Origin: Ardenticatenaceae bacterium | Lineage (GTDB): Bacteria; Chloroflexota; Anaerolineae; Promineifilales; Promineifilaceae | Assembly (NCBI GenBank): GCA_020634245.1 | Contig: JACKCC010000011.1 | Span: forward strand, 186,001-250,000 | DNA length: 64,000 nt | Direction of reading: 5' to 3' | In this document: one piece after another, positions 7,677 through 16,772 of the stretch | Position numbering within the stretch: the first letter of the stretch is position 1 | Layout: each line of letters starts with the position of its first letter | The notes under the pieces: generated by a model | Database searches by the model: none | What the model saw: the letters and a program-made list of their open reading frames with translations, nothing else | What the model was told of the DNA's origin: nothing | Program-made: the position numbers and the translations under genes

Positions 7677-10132
7677 CAAACGCCTTCCGATTTCCCGGCA
7701 ACGGCCGTTTCCCCATTCGTCTGATCAACAAACAGGGGAAATACTGCCGAAAATGTGCTGCCCGTCCCCATCATACTGTCCACCCAAAGACGACCGCCGT
7801 TGGCTTCAGCCAACATCCGGGCCACAGAAAGCGATGCCCCCGTGTCCCCCAACCCGACAATCAGCGGACTATCGGCATCATGGTGAGGATCAAAAACACG
7901 CGGACGGTCTTCAACCCGAATACCACCACCGGAATCGGTGACAGCCAGGTGTAAAAAGTTAAACTGGTCTCCATGACCGTTTTCACTGTGATAAGGCGGC
8001 GGAATATTGCCGGCCGACGCGTTCAAACACACACAGCTGTCCATTATTGATGATTGGCAGGCATTGTCCAGCAAACTGGTCACAATCTGGCGCAAATCGT
8101 TATGATTGACCGGCAGCAAAGGCATATTGGGACTAATTTTTAATTCCAACCGCAGATTTTTTTCACGAATTTGATTGAGAACGGTGTTAACGGCCGTGTC
8201 AATCACCTCTTCCACATCTGTTTCCGACTCCACAATACGAGAAGGCAGCGGCCCGGAAGTCGTCGTCAACTGCACCAATTGATCCAGCAGCACTCCCAGG
8301 CGTGCCGTGTTCGCCTGCACCCGCTGCACAAATTCCCGCTGGCGCACGCCCAAAATACCCACGCGCTCGGCTAGCAGAATTTCGGTATAACCCACAATCG
8401 ACGTCATCGGCGTCCGCAGTTCTTGCACCAGCGAAACAACCACTTCACTCACCGGGCCTTGCCCATACTCGGCCAAAGCCGTTTCCAATGATTCGATACG
8501 TTCCTGGGCCTCCTCAAGCTGACCGGAATAGCGGGTGATAGTGTGCATGACCCATTCGGTGCTCAACTCGCCTTCGCTGGCGGCCGCCAAAGCCATCGCT
8601 TCTTCTGCTTCGATCAAGGATTCACGCAGGGCTTCAACTTCCATTTCCAGCGCTTCAACTTGTTCGCTGCGGTTAATTTGTTCCATTTCAGCCAACGTTG
8701 CTGCCAGATCACGCGCCTGCTTATTGGCGGTAACGGCCCGCATTTCCGCTTGCTGCAATCGGCTGACTGTCGTATCCAGTTCGGCTTTTAACCGGATACG
8801 TTCCTCTTCAAGCGCAACGATACGGCCGCTCACCGCCTGAGTATCCTCCAGCAGCACTGGCGCAGTCGACATTTGGGCGGCACGAGAAAGGTAACGGCCG
8901 TTATCCATCGCCCGCGCCACATATCCGGCCACCGCCCTCGCCAAAACCTGCTCTGCTTCCGTCCATTCCGTCCGGTCATCAGGCCCGGCCAGCAGCAGCA
9001 GCCCCAGCACATCCTGCTGGACGATCAATGGCTGAATAAACAACGGCCCTAGCGGCGTTACGCCCATTTCCTGGTACCAGTCACGAAGCTGCCGCGCGCC
9101 CATCCCTTCTGGCTTCAAGGTAATGGCGGTTTTTTCAGCCAGCACCTGCCGGAACGACGGCCAATCTTCCAAGTTCAAAAACCAACTGTGCGCCTTTTCG
9201 GCGCCGCTCAACTGAACCGACTGCCCACGGGTACAGGTCAAATGGAGCTGTTTGGGATTGTCTTCCTGGCTCAAGGCTACACCAGCAAACGTGGCCCCGG
9301 TCATTCGCGCCGCCATATCGACAGCATGGGAAACGGCCGTTTCCAACTCAAGCGTACTAATCACTTCCGTCGCCAGATCGAGAGAACGGGCCACCTGAAC
9401 CATCGCCGGCTGCTCATGGGCTGCTAACAAAGGCGTTACCATATGCCGATAAGCCCAGGCCGCCCACAACGGCAAGACAATAAAGTGGCCTAATCGAATC
9501 CAGTAAGGCACATCGGTTGTCGTCGGCAAAATTTCAGGATAATTCCAAAAATGGGCCACATGTGCCAGAAAAAGCAGCCCAATAATAATAACCGGCAAAC
9601 TGAACCGCAAACGACCTTGCTGAAGTAAATAAACCAGCCCCAATCCCAAAACAACCAACTGCACAATTCCCCAAATCGTAGCCTGTTGAGTGCTGTTATA
9701 CGCTTCGCCGGCGGCCGCCTGGCTCTGCCATGTCTGCACAAAAGAAAGGGTCATTACCCCCGTGCTTACAACAGCCAGCCCTAACAGCACATTTCCCAAT
9801 TGGGGAAAACGAGTCGAAGGGGGAACAAAAGACCAAATGAGGAACAAAATGGTGATGGTGTGAACGGCCTGTTCGATAGGGGCAATAGCGGCAACGGCCG
9901 TTGCCACATTCCCCTGATAAACAACCCCGGCCAGCAGCAAACCCGCCCGCGCCAGAAAAATAGCCCCCGCCGCCCAGGCCGCCCGCAGCGCTAACCGATC
10001 CGTTCGGTCTCGCTGCCATTGGTTGACAGACAGGGCAAACACCACTTGCAGCGCAAACAACGTCACCAAATGGTAGACAATATTCCCTGGCGCTTCGCTT
10101 AATAATTGAATTGCTTGCTGCAATAACGACAT
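7676..10132 (-). CDS. histidine-kinase-like membrane sensor with Gln in place of the phospho-accepting His
   Basis: 818 residues. About residues 20-235 hold a multi-helix membrane sensor region. A GAF-like domain spans about 255-405. A long coiled coil runs from about 435 to 555. A dimerisation/H-box segment follows at 560-625, then an ATPase domain at 640-800. In the H box the sequence reads SLVQELRTPMTSIVGY, so residue 570, where HisKA kinases carry His in SHELRTP, is Gln. The ATPase keeps an N-box (LLDNACQSS), the G1 motif DSGGGI (733-738) and a G2-like GLGDTGASLSVARMLAEANGG. As seen, it cannot autophosphorylate by the standard route. It may be a pseudokinase or act through another protein. 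It is coupled to the LysM protein gene downstream. Confidence 0.8.
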   Translation of the reverse strand: MSLLQQAIQLLSEAPGNIVYHLVTLFALQVVFALSVNQWQRDRTDRLALRAAWAAGAIFLARAGLLLAGVVYQGNVATAVAAIAPIEQAVHTITILFLIWSFVPPSTRFPQLGNVLLGLAVVSTGVMTLSFVQTWQSQAAAGEAYNSTQQATIWGIVQLVVLGLGLVYLLQQGRLRFSLPVIIIGLLFLAHVAHFWNYPEILPTTTDVPYWIRLGHFIVLPLWAAWAYRHMVTPLLAAHEQPAMVQVARSLDLATEVISTLELETAVSHAVDMAARMTGATFAGVALSQEDNPKQLHLTCTRGQSVQLSGAEKAHSWFLNLEDWPSFRQVLAEKTAITLKPEGMGARQLRDWYQEMGVTPLGPLFIQPLIVQQDVLGLLLLAGPDDRTEWTEAEQVLARAVAGYVARAMDNGRYLSRAAQMSTAPVLLEDTQAVSGRIVALEEERIRLKAELDTTVSRLQQAEMRAVTANKQARDLAATLAEMEQINRSEQVEALEMEVEALRESLIEAEEAMALAAASEGELSTEWVMHTITRYSGQLEEAQERIESLETALAEYGQGPVSEVVVSLVQELRTPMTSIVGYTEILLAERVGILGVRQREFVQRVQANTARLGVLLDQLVQLTTTSGPLPSRIVESETDVEEVIDTAVNTVLNQIREKNLRLELKISPNMPLLPVNHNDLRQIVTSLLDNACQSSIMDSCVCLNASAGNIPPPYHSENGHGDQFNFLHLAVTDSGGGIRVEDRPRVFDPHHDADSPLIVGLGDTGASLSVARMLAEANGGRLWVDSMMGTGSTFSAVFPLFVDQTNGETAVAGKSEGV

Positions 10133-10376
10133 ATCTTCAAGTTTGGAGCAAGAGCCAGAAGCAACAAAGATGGCTGTCTCTTATCTTATTCTGTCCTCTC
10201 GCTCACTTATGTAGACTGAAAGCAATTATAGCATATCAAAAAACTGTGGCGACCGGTGTAAAAGGTAAGTTAAAGTTGAAAATGAATAGCCTATTATTCT
10301 CCTTGCCCACTGTCAACACCATAGCTTATACTTTCAAATTGCATATAAAAAATCATACACATTCAGGATATGTTTT

Positions 10377-11825
10377 ATGAAACGTTTAATCACCTTCATC
10401 ATCATAATTTTCAGCCTTCTGCTGCTGGCCGCCTGCACCAGCGAACCACAGACCATCATTGTCACTGTACCGGTGATAACAGAAATAGAGGTGACAGCTA
10501 CTGCTCCGGCAGAAATCGCATCCGCCGACCAACCAACTGGAACGCCCCAACCGGTTGAACCCACGGCGACGGAAGAGCCAACGGCCGTTCCCACCAAAAC
10601 TCTTTCACCCGTTCAAATGACTCAACAGGCTGTACTTGCCTTAATGCCCACCCGCGTGCCGTCTACCCCTGCCCCGATTATCGCGCCGGACGACTACGTG
10701 GCACTCATCAATCAAGCCTGTGGCATCGTGCGCGACAACTACGTGCGCGACAATTACAACGGCGTCGATTGGGAATCCAAATGTCAGGAATACGCTGCCC
10801 TGGCCGAGTCGGTAGACAGCCAGGAAGCATACTGGGATTTGATGAGTACCTTCATCGGTGAACTGAACGACGATCACAGCCGCTACGTCCCGCCCAGCAA
10901 CTTTAACGCTGAATTTGACCTGCCCAGTGAAGGAAGCGGCCGCCCCTGGGCTGGCTGGACAGTTTGGCCAGCAAAAGAAGATGAACAACTCAAAATTTGG
11001 TACGTTTGCGAATTTGGCGCCGCCGCTGACGCTGGCTTGCAGCGTGGCGATGTCATTCTGGCCATCAATGGCGAACCGGTCGAACGCGGCGAAGACGGCT
11101 TTGATCTAAGCGCGATCAATCAAAATCTATACGCCAATCCTAACAGCGCAACAATTACCGTTCAGCGCGGACCAGACAGCAAGCCGGAAGATATCAAATT
11201 GAATTTTGGCGGCGCTGGCGGCTGCGATGGCTGGCAGTTAGGCCTGTTGAGCGAAACCCCGCGCATTGGCTACATCCGCGTACCCGATTTTGGCGGCGAT
11301 TCTGACACCAATTTGCTAACAGCTATTAACCGCCTGGAAGAAGATGCCCCATTAGATGGCCTGGTTGTCGATATTCGCCACAATCCCGGTGGCAACTCCG
11401 ACGCCGACATTGCCATCTTCACCCAAGGCGAATTTGGCAAAACCGGCTCTCTGCGTTCCGATGCAACGCTGACTCTGTACCGTATCCGCGGCCCGGTTAA
11501 GTGGAATGAGACCACGCCATTGGCCGTCCTCATCGATGGCAACAGCCACAGCGCTGCTGATTATTTCGCCGCAGCCATGAAGGTTTCCGGGCGGGCCACA
11601 TTGGTCGGTATGCCTTCCGCCGGTAATACCGAAGGTATCAACAGCTTTAATCTAGCCGATGGCACGGTCATCCGCCTGGCCTGGATGACATTGGTGTTGC
11701 CCGATGGCAACACAATTGAGGGTGTCGGCATTATCCCCGATATCGAAGTTCCATTGGGCGAGTGGGGGCTGCGTGAAGTGCCGGATATCCAGCTTCAAGC
11801 GGCGTACGACGCACTGGTAAAGTAA
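10377..11825 (+). CDS. S41-family (tail-specific) protease lipoprotein
   Basis: 482 residues from ATG 10377. A lipoprotein signal ends in LLLLAAC, making Cys20 the lipidated residue. Residues 25-95 form a Thr/Pro/Glu-rich linker. An N-terminal helical part contains LNDDHSRYV (about 163-171), typical of S41 proteases. A PDZ-like segment follows (AADAGLQRGDVILAINGEPV, about 216-235), then the catalytic core with DGLVVDIRHNPGG and IDGNSHSAADYFAAA, whose Ser392 is the likely nucleophile. The downstream GMPSAGNTEG lacks the Lys of the CtpA-type Ser-Lys dyad, so it is closer to tricorn-core-like S41 enzymes. It probably degrades peptides or damaged proteins outside the membrane. Confidence 0.85.
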   Translation: MKRLITFIIIIFSLLLLAACTSEPQTIIVTVPVITEIEVTATAPAEIASADQPTGTPQPVEPTATEEPTAVPTKTLSPVQMTQQAVLALMPTRVPSTPAPIIAPDDYVALINQACGIVRDNYVRDNYNGVDWESKCQEYAALAESVDSQEAYWDLMSTFIGELNDDHSRYVPPSNFNAEFDLPSEGSGRPWAGWTVWPAKEDEQLKIWYVCEFGAAADAGLQRGDVILAINGEPVERGEDGFDLSAINQNLYANPNSATITVQRGPDSKPEDIKLNFGGAGGCDGWQLGLLSETPRIGYIRVPDFGGDSDTNLLTAINRLEEDAPLDGLVVDIRHNPGGNSDADIAIFTQGEFGKTGSLRSDATLTLYRIRGPVKWNETTPLAVLIDGNSHSAADYFAAAMKVSGRATLVGMPSAGNTEGINSFNLADGTVIRLAWMTLVLPDGNTIEGVGIIPDIEVPLGEWGLREVPDIQLQAAYDALVK

Positions 11826-11827
11826 AA

Positions 11828-11890
11828 GATGAAAGGTTGAGCGGGTGGAGGGGTGTCACCCTTTCACCCACTCACCCCTTCACCCCTGCA
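11828..11890. repeat. GGGTGAAG / CACCCCTTCACCC inverted repeat
   Basis: GAAAGGTTGAGCGGGTGG followed by GAGGGGTG is mirrored by CACCC and TTCACCC words ending in TCACCCCTGCA. The same family occurs inside a coding sequence at 47577-47650. It fills the spacer between the S41 protease and HAD genes. Confidence 0.65.
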
Positions 11891-11895
11891 AAACT

Positions 11896-12555
11896 ATGAA
11901 CCCACACACAGTCGCATCTGATCTGGAAGGCACGATTACTGCCGGAGAAACCTGGCGGGGGATGCGTGATTATCTGGTTGAGAACGGATATGAAAAGCGG
12001 TACCGCCGCTTCTTTGTGCGCCGTATTCCCGGCCTGTTTTTGTTCCGCATGGGATGGGTAAAAAATGAGCGTGCTTTCAAGGAGCGCTGGATTTTGGGCC
12101 TTCTGCGCCTGTTCAAAGGACTCGACGAAGCAGAAATGGCGGCGATGGCCAAATTTGTGGCGATGCAAACGTTGTGGCCGACCCGGCGCGAGAAAGTGGT
12201 GGCTGAATTGCAGGCACATCAGGCCAACGGCCGTTCCGTCATCATTGTCACCGGTTTATTTGAACCCATCCTGCAAATTCTGGCGCGGGAACTGGGCGGG
12301 TTTGACTGTATTGGCACGCCGCTGTTGTTTGAAAACGGCCGTTTTACCGGCAAAACCGCCACACCGCTAAACATCGGCCAGCACAAGGTGGAACATCTCC
12401 AAGCCCGTCTCTATCAAGGAAAACTGGCCGCCGCCTATGGCGACACCGTGCGCGACATCCCCATGCTGGAACTGGCCCAGGAACCGGTCGCTGTCCATCC
12501 CGATGCCCGCCTGCGCCAAACCGCCTTGAACCGCGGCTGGCGCATTTTGGAGTAA
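11896..12555 (+). CDS. HAD-superfamily phosphatase (SerB-like, subfamily IB)
   Basis: 219 residues from ATG 11896. An earlier in-frame start at 11845 would only translate the CACCCC repeat and is rejected. Motif I is ASDLEGTITAG (nucleophile Asp9; the second acidic residue is Glu, as in ThrH-type relatives). Motif II is in SVIIVTGLFEP. Motifs III/IV are in KVEHLQ and AAYGDTVRDIPML. A helical cap lies between motifs I and II. Such enzymes hydrolyse small phosphate esters, e.g. phosphoserine; the substrate is not determinable. It shows no operon partner except by proximity to the S41 gene. Confidence 0.8.
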   Translation: MNPHTVASDLEGTITAGETWRGMRDYLVENGYEKRYRRFFVRRIPGLFLFRMGWVKNERAFKERWILGLLRLFKGLDEAEMAAMAKFVAMQTLWPTRREKVVAELQAHQANGRSVIIVTGLFEPILQILARELGGFDCIGTPLLFENGRFTGKTATPLNIGQHKVEHLQARLYQGKLAAAYGDTVRDIPMLELAQEPVAVHPDARLRQTALNRGWRILE

Positions 12556-12565
12556 GCCGCGGCGA

Positions 12566-12628
12566 ACTGCCAGGCACAGGGCAACAAGCTTCACCCCATA
12601 CGATTCATTCCGCCCTGTGCCTGGCAGT
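12566..12628. repeat. hairpin repeat with ACTGCCAGGCAC ends
   Basis: A 17-base arm starting ACTGCCAGGCACAGG (12566-12582) is perfectly mirrored at 12612-12628 around a 29-base centre. Related hairpins with the same GCCAGGCAC word are at 51217-51280, and a shorter variant (GACAGGCAC) is at 21887-21919; all three follow gene ends. They may work as terminators or mRNA-stabilising hairpins. Confidence 0.65.
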
Positions 12629-12712
12629 ACAAACTCACCATCAACAAAAACGCTGAAAATTTTGCTTGCTAAAATCCGGTTGGTGAGCCAGAATCAGTAG
12701 ATCGAAACACTT

Positions 12713-12764
12713 TGGGAGCGCGGGCAGCTTGCCCGCCTCTGGCGGATGGGACATCCGCGCTCCA
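12713..12764. repeat. TGGGAGCGCGG...CCGCGCTCCA inverted repeat
   Basis: A 52-base imperfect palindrome. The end TGGGAGCGCGGGCA is mirrored by ATCCGCGCTCCA, with an inner GCAGCTTGC stem. It is non-coding and lies in the spacer before the Ser/Thr kinase gene. The remaining spacer to 12875 holds a TATAAT at 12848-12853 that may be the kinase promoter -10 box, without a clear -35. Confidence 0.55.
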
Positions 12765-12875
12765 TTTCGAACAAGAATTAAGGGAGTAGTAACGGCCGTA
12801 TCCAAAACCAATACCGATTGACCAGCAGCCACAATCGGTTCATCATTTATAATACTGCTAAAAACGAGGACTCAA

Positions 12876-15269
12876 ATGACACCGCAATCGATTGACCGGT
12901 ATGAAATCATTGAAGAGTTGGGCCGCGGCGGGATGGCCACCGTCTATAAAGCACGCGACCCGTTATTTGAGCGTGAAGTCGCTATCAAAGTGATGCCACC
13001 AGAACTGTCACGCGACCAGCAGTTTCGTGCCCGCTTCATCCGCGAAGCGCGTACCATTGCCGCCCTGGAACATCCAGCCATTGTGCCCGTTTACGATTAC
13101 GGAGAGAGCTATGACCAGCCCTTCCTGGTGATGCGCTACATGACCGGCGGTTCGCTGACCGATTTACTGCGTCAGGGGCCGCTGTCATTGGCCCAAACGA
13201 GCCAAATCTTGCAGCGCATCGGCTCGGCATTGGACGCCGCCCATCAAAAAGGGATCATTCACCGCGATTTGAAGCCGGGCAATATTTTATTTGACCAATA
13301 CGGCGAATCGTACCTGGCCGATTTTGGCATTGTCCACCTGGCCTCCTCCAGTGAGGCGCTGACGGCGACCGGCAGCCTGGTTGGTACGCCCAGCTACATG
13401 AGTCCGGAACAGGTACACGGCGATAAAGAAATTGACGGCCGTTCCGACATCTACGCTCTGGGTGTCATCCTCTTCCAAATGCTCACCGGGGACGTGCCCT
13501 ACGCCGCCGACACGCCGGTTAAAACGATGATGCAGCACGTCATGGAACCCATCCCGCGCATCCTGGAACGCCGCCCAGATTTGGCCCCCCAATTCGATAC
13601 CGTCATCACCAAAGCGATGGCCAAAAACCGGGATGAGCGCTTTGCCACCGGCAGCGATTTGTCAGCAGCGTTAAACACCCTCGTCACGCAGGCTGGTCCA
13701 GCGTCCGGCAGTCCATCACCGCCGGTACAGCCAGTAACGCCCGCATATACGCCAACACCGGTTCCCGAACCGATTCGTATGGCCGCTGCCCAGACAACGC
13801 CGCCTGCTCATACTGCGCCCATTCCAACACCTGCATCCAAGTCTGGCACAATGCCGCCAATCCCGTTTGAGCCAGATGGCGGCGGACGGCGCATGTCGAA
13901 AGCATTTGGCGTTGGCATTGGCCTGTTGGTCGTCATTTGCCTGGGTATCGTGGGCGGCGGGATTTGGGTGGCTACCAAACTCATTCCCACCACCGTGCCG
14001 GTTACTGAGGACGCGCAGCGGGTTGTGACGGTGGAAGCGGCAACAATTGATCCGGCAGCAACGGAAACGGCCGTAGCCCTCATCGCCACTCGTGACCAAC
14101 TAGCCGTGGACGCCACTGCTGCCGCCGCAATACCGCCCACGGCAACGGCCGTTCCGCCCACCCAAACCCTTGCTCCCACTACTACAAGCGGTGAAACCGA
14201 TCTACTAGCTACCCGGCAAGCCCTGGAAGCCGCCGCTACCGCCGCTGCGGGCAAAGTCGAAGTTGAAATTATACGGCCGCTTAGCAAGCTTAAACCTCTC
14301 TTCGGCCCCCTCAACGGTGAAATGCCCCACATCGAAGATGAATTTCTGGAATCATATTACGCCGATCCCAGCCCCGCCGACTTTATTGCCAGTGTCACGT
14401 TCACCAATCCCTTCGTCGGCGCGTGGGATTACGGCTACATCTTCCGCCAGTCCGAAGCCGACAGCGAAATGCGGCTGGTTGTCCATTCCGACGGCTTCTG
14501 GAATTTGAATGACCGTAATGGTGAGGAAGACGTTTTTGTAGCCGAAGGCGACATTGCTGGTTTGCTGGACATCAGTGAAGGCGGGCAAAACGAGCTGATC
14601 CTGGCAGCGCTAGGTGGACAGGGGTACTTTTTCCTGAACGGCCGTTTCATTGCCACCCTTGATCTCTCCAGCCGCACCGAAGCGGGCGATTTAGCCGTAG
14701 CCACCGGCTTTTATACCGACAGCGAACGCCCTGGAGCCAGCACCACATTTACCGACTTTACCATCTGGCCCGCTGGCCCGCTTTTTGGCCCGGCCAGTGG
14801 TGATTTGGTACATGCCGATGACGGCTTTGTCAAAGATTTCCAGGCGGATGTGGACATCTACAACTTCATCGCCACGGCTGAATTTGGCAATCCCTATGCT
14901 CTTAGCAGCGGCTCTTGGGACGCCGGATTCACTTTCCGTGACGCCGACACCGATAATCAATTCTGGTTTGTCGTCGAATCATCCGGCGATTGGTCCTTCA
15001 TCAACCGTGTTGATGGCGATGACAACTTCCTGGCTGAAGGTACGGTAGACAATCTCAACACCGGCGATAAGGAATCGAATGCCTTACAAATTATCGCCCT
15101 TAATGATCGCGGCTACACTTTCATTAACGGCCAATTGGCCAGTGAACTGGATTTGTCGGCGCGCAACCAAAGTGGGGATGTAACCGTCGTGACGACCTTC
15201 TTCGTGGGCAACGAAATTACCGGCAGTACAACCACATTTTCCGATTTCACCGTCTGGGAGATGCCCTAG
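12876..15269 (+). CDS. membrane Ser/Thr protein kinase with paired extracellular domains
   Basis: 797 residues. The kinase domain spans about 8-265: GRGGMATVY glycine loop, Lys38 in VAIKVM, HRDLKPGN with catalytic Asp131, DFG at 149-151, and GTPSYMSPEQ. A Pro/Thr-rich juxtamembrane linker follows (270-340), then a transmembrane helix at 346-367 and a Thr/Ala-rich outer stalk. The outside carries two similar domains of about 165 residues. Each begins LFGP-x-x-G and contains IATLDLS or ASELDLS followed by a FTDFTIW or FSDFTVW end, so it is a tandem duplication. They resemble beta-sandwich domains but I cannot name the family. Probably an envelope-sensing kinase. The neighbouring beta-lactamase-like gene fits a wall-related role. 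Confidence 0.85.
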   Translation: MTPQSIDRYEIIEELGRGGMATVYKARDPLFEREVAIKVMPPELSRDQQFRARFIREARTIAALEHPAIVPVYDYGESYDQPFLVMRYMTGGSLTDLLRQGPLSLAQTSQILQRIGSALDAAHQKGIIHRDLKPGNILFDQYGESYLADFGIVHLASSSEALTATGSLVGTPSYMSPEQVHGDKEIDGRSDIYALGVILFQMLTGDVPYAADTPVKTMMQHVMEPIPRILERRPDLAPQFDTVITKAMAKNRDERFATGSDLSAALNTLVTQAGPASGSPSPPVQPVTPAYTPTPVPEPIRMAAAQTTPPAHTAPIPTPASKSGTMPPIPFEPDGGGRRMSKAFGVGIGLLVVICLGIVGGGIWVATKLIPTTVPVTEDAQRVVTVEAATIDPAATETAVALIATRDQLAVDATAAAAIPPTATAVPPTQTLAPTTTSGETDLLATRQALEAAATAAAGKVEVEIIRPLSKLKPLFGPLNGEMPHIEDEFLESYYADPSPADFIASVTFTNPFVGAWDYGYIFRQSEADSEMRLVVHSDGFWNLNDRNGEEDVFVAEGDIAGLLDISEGGQNELILAALGGQGYFFLNGRFIATLDLSSRTEAGDLAVATGFYTDSERPGASTTFTDFTIWPAGPLFGPASGDLVHADDGFVKDFQADVDIYNFIATAEFGNPYALSSGSWDAGFTFRDADTDNQFWFVVESSGDWSFINRVDGDDNFLAEGTVDNLNTGDKESNALQIIALNDRGYTFINGQLASELDLSARNQSGDVTVVTTFFVGNEITGSTTTFSDFTVWEMP

Positions 15270-15270
15270 T

Positions 15271-15310
15271 TAGCTGGTCAGCATTTCAGCTTGTCAGCTT
15301 GTCAGCTTTT
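15271..15310. repeat. TCAGC heptad-type repeat
   Basis: Consecutive GGTCAGC, ATTTCAGC, TTGTCAGC, TTGTCAGC words fill the spacer between the kinase and the next gene. The same family is found at 29573-29656 and 35082-35157. Confidence 0.55.
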
Positions 15311-16687
15311 ATGAACGCTGCCGCCCGCACTGCTGCCATTTTGTTGATTTTGACTCTGGTGACGACCGGCTGTGAACGGCCGTCACAGCCCACTCCCACC
15401 GGTACACCCATTCCCATCACCCCGGCCACGCCAACCCTGGCCAGTACCAGCACTGCGACAGCTACAGCAACGGCTACGGGAACCCCCACCAGCACCCCCA
15501 CAGCCACGCCCTTCTTCACTGCTGCCGTCACCGACTGCGGCCAGATTTTGCCCATTCTCTCTAACTACGCTGGCCCGGTGGTCACCAGCCTTGACCCCGA
15601 TCCGCAGGCATTGGCCAACTTGCAAGCCATCGTGCCCGATGAAGCCCGCGCTGCCCTCAACCAACTGCTGACCGAACCGGGACTGGTCGGGCTGGCTGCC
15701 TATCGCGTCGGCCAGGAAGCCGACGGCGCTTACCTCAACGCCGATGTCCCCATGCCGCTGGCCTCAGTCGTCAAGGTGATCGATCTGGTCGCTTATGCCG
15801 AAGCGGTGGCTGCCGGGCAGTTGGATCCTACGACCACGGTGGCTCTGGCCGACCTGGAGGTCTATTATCTGCCCAATCTGGACTTGAACGCCCATCCCAA
15901 AGCAGTAGCCAATCTGGAAAATAACGGCCGTGTCTTCGGCGATCCCCCCTCCATTTTGCTAGACGAAGTGCCGGGGATGATGATCGAATTCAGCTCTAAC
16001 GCCGCCACCGATTATTTGCACATGCTGTTGGGGCAGACGGTGATTGAGGAAACGGCCGTTTCCCTCAACCTGGCCAGCCAGGCCGCCCCCTGCCCCTGGG
16101 TAGGTCAATTCCTGGCCATGGGCAACCACACGCGAGCGCTGGAAAGTGACGAAATCGCCATCCAAAACTACATCAACGATCCGGCCAGCTACGGCCACGA
16201 AGTCATGCTGCTAACCGAAGCATTCAGTACCGATCCCGATTTTCGCCAGACAGCCATCGATTGGCGGCAGGAGACGCGGCGGCCTAACGGGCAGACCCAG
16301 CGCCTGTTCAGCGACACGCTCAACGCCCAGGGCAGTACCCGTGATTACGCCGGTCTGATGGCCCGCATCGCCCTCAATGGCCTGAGCAACGGCGACAGCA
16401 GCTTCATCGCCCGCCGCTACCTGGAATGGGTGATGCGCTTCACAGTCAACCAGGAATTGTTCAGCAATTTGGGCTACAAAGGCGGCTCCCTGCCCGGCAT
16501 TTTGACTACCGTTTACTACGCTTACCCCATTGGCGAGGATACGCCGGTCGTCGTGGCTTTGTTTTATCGGGGATTGAACGGCCGTACCTACCAACAATGG
16601 CGCGACAATCTGACCTACGACGAACTGGCCCGCTGGCTTCTCTACGATCCAGCAGCCATCCCAGCAATAAAGGCAGTTTTAGAATGA
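15311..16687 (+). CDS. serine beta-lactamase-like lipoprotein (class A-like fold)
   Basis: 458 residues from ATG 15311; reading from further upstream would start inside the TCAGC repeat. The signal peptide ends in LVTTGC (lipid Cys21), followed by a Thr/Pro/Ala linker to about residue 70. The catalytic domain shows the three active-site boxes of penicillin-interacting serine hydrolases: SVVK (Ser152-Lys155), SSN (228-230) and KGG in LGYKGGSLPG. Proteins of this type act on beta-lactams or on peptidoglycan stem peptides. Lipoprotein anchoring and the lack of a regulator leave a wall-modifying role as likely as resistance. It follows the kinase gene by 41 bases and is probably in the same unit. 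Confidence 0.8.
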   Translation: MNAAARTAAILLILTLVTTGCERPSQPTPTGTPIPITPATPTLASTSTATATATATGTPTSTPTATPFFTAAVTDCGQILPILSNYAGPVVTSLDPDPQALANLQAIVPDEARAALNQLLTEPGLVGLAAYRVGQEADGAYLNADVPMPLASVVKVIDLVAYAEAVAAGQLDPTTTVALADLEVYYLPNLDLNAHPKAVANLENNGRVFGDPPSILLDEVPGMMIEFSSNAATDYLHMLLGQTVIEETAVSLNLASQAAPCPWVGQFLAMGNHTRALESDEIAIQNYINDPASYGHEVMLLTEAFSTDPDFRQTAIDWRQETRRPNGQTQRLFSDTLNAQGSTRDYAGLMARIALNGLSNGDSSFIARRYLEWVMRFTVNQELFSNLGYKGGSLPGILTTVYYAYPIGEDTPVVVALFYRGLNGRTYQQWRDNLTYDELARWLLYDPAAIPAIKAVLE

Positions 16688-16694
16688 TTTAGCA

Positions 16695-16760
16695 AACCGC
16701 AAAGACACAAAGAACGCCGAGTTTTTTGTTTTTCGCCACCTCCTCCGTGCCTCTGCGGTT
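16695..16760. repeat. gene-free copy of the AACCGCAAAG inverted-repeat element
   Basis: Begins AACCGCAAAGACACAAAG at 16695 and ends with CTCTGCGGTT at 16760, two inverted arms around a T-rich centre. It is a diverged relative of the 28-bp terminal repeats that bound the GxxExxY nuclease gene at 37593-38054. It sits between the beta-lactamase-like gene and the uracil-DNA glycosylase gene. Confidence 0.7.
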
Positions 16761-16772
16761 AATTCCTAAAAA

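Noticed and set aside
11845..11895. Longer start for the HAD phosphatase
   Set aside because: The extra residues are only translated CACCCC repeat; the ATG at 11896 begins directly before the conserved DLEGT motif.
12641..12832. 63-residue minus-strand ORF
   Set aside because: Mostly the translation of the inverted repeat at 12713-12764; no start signal.
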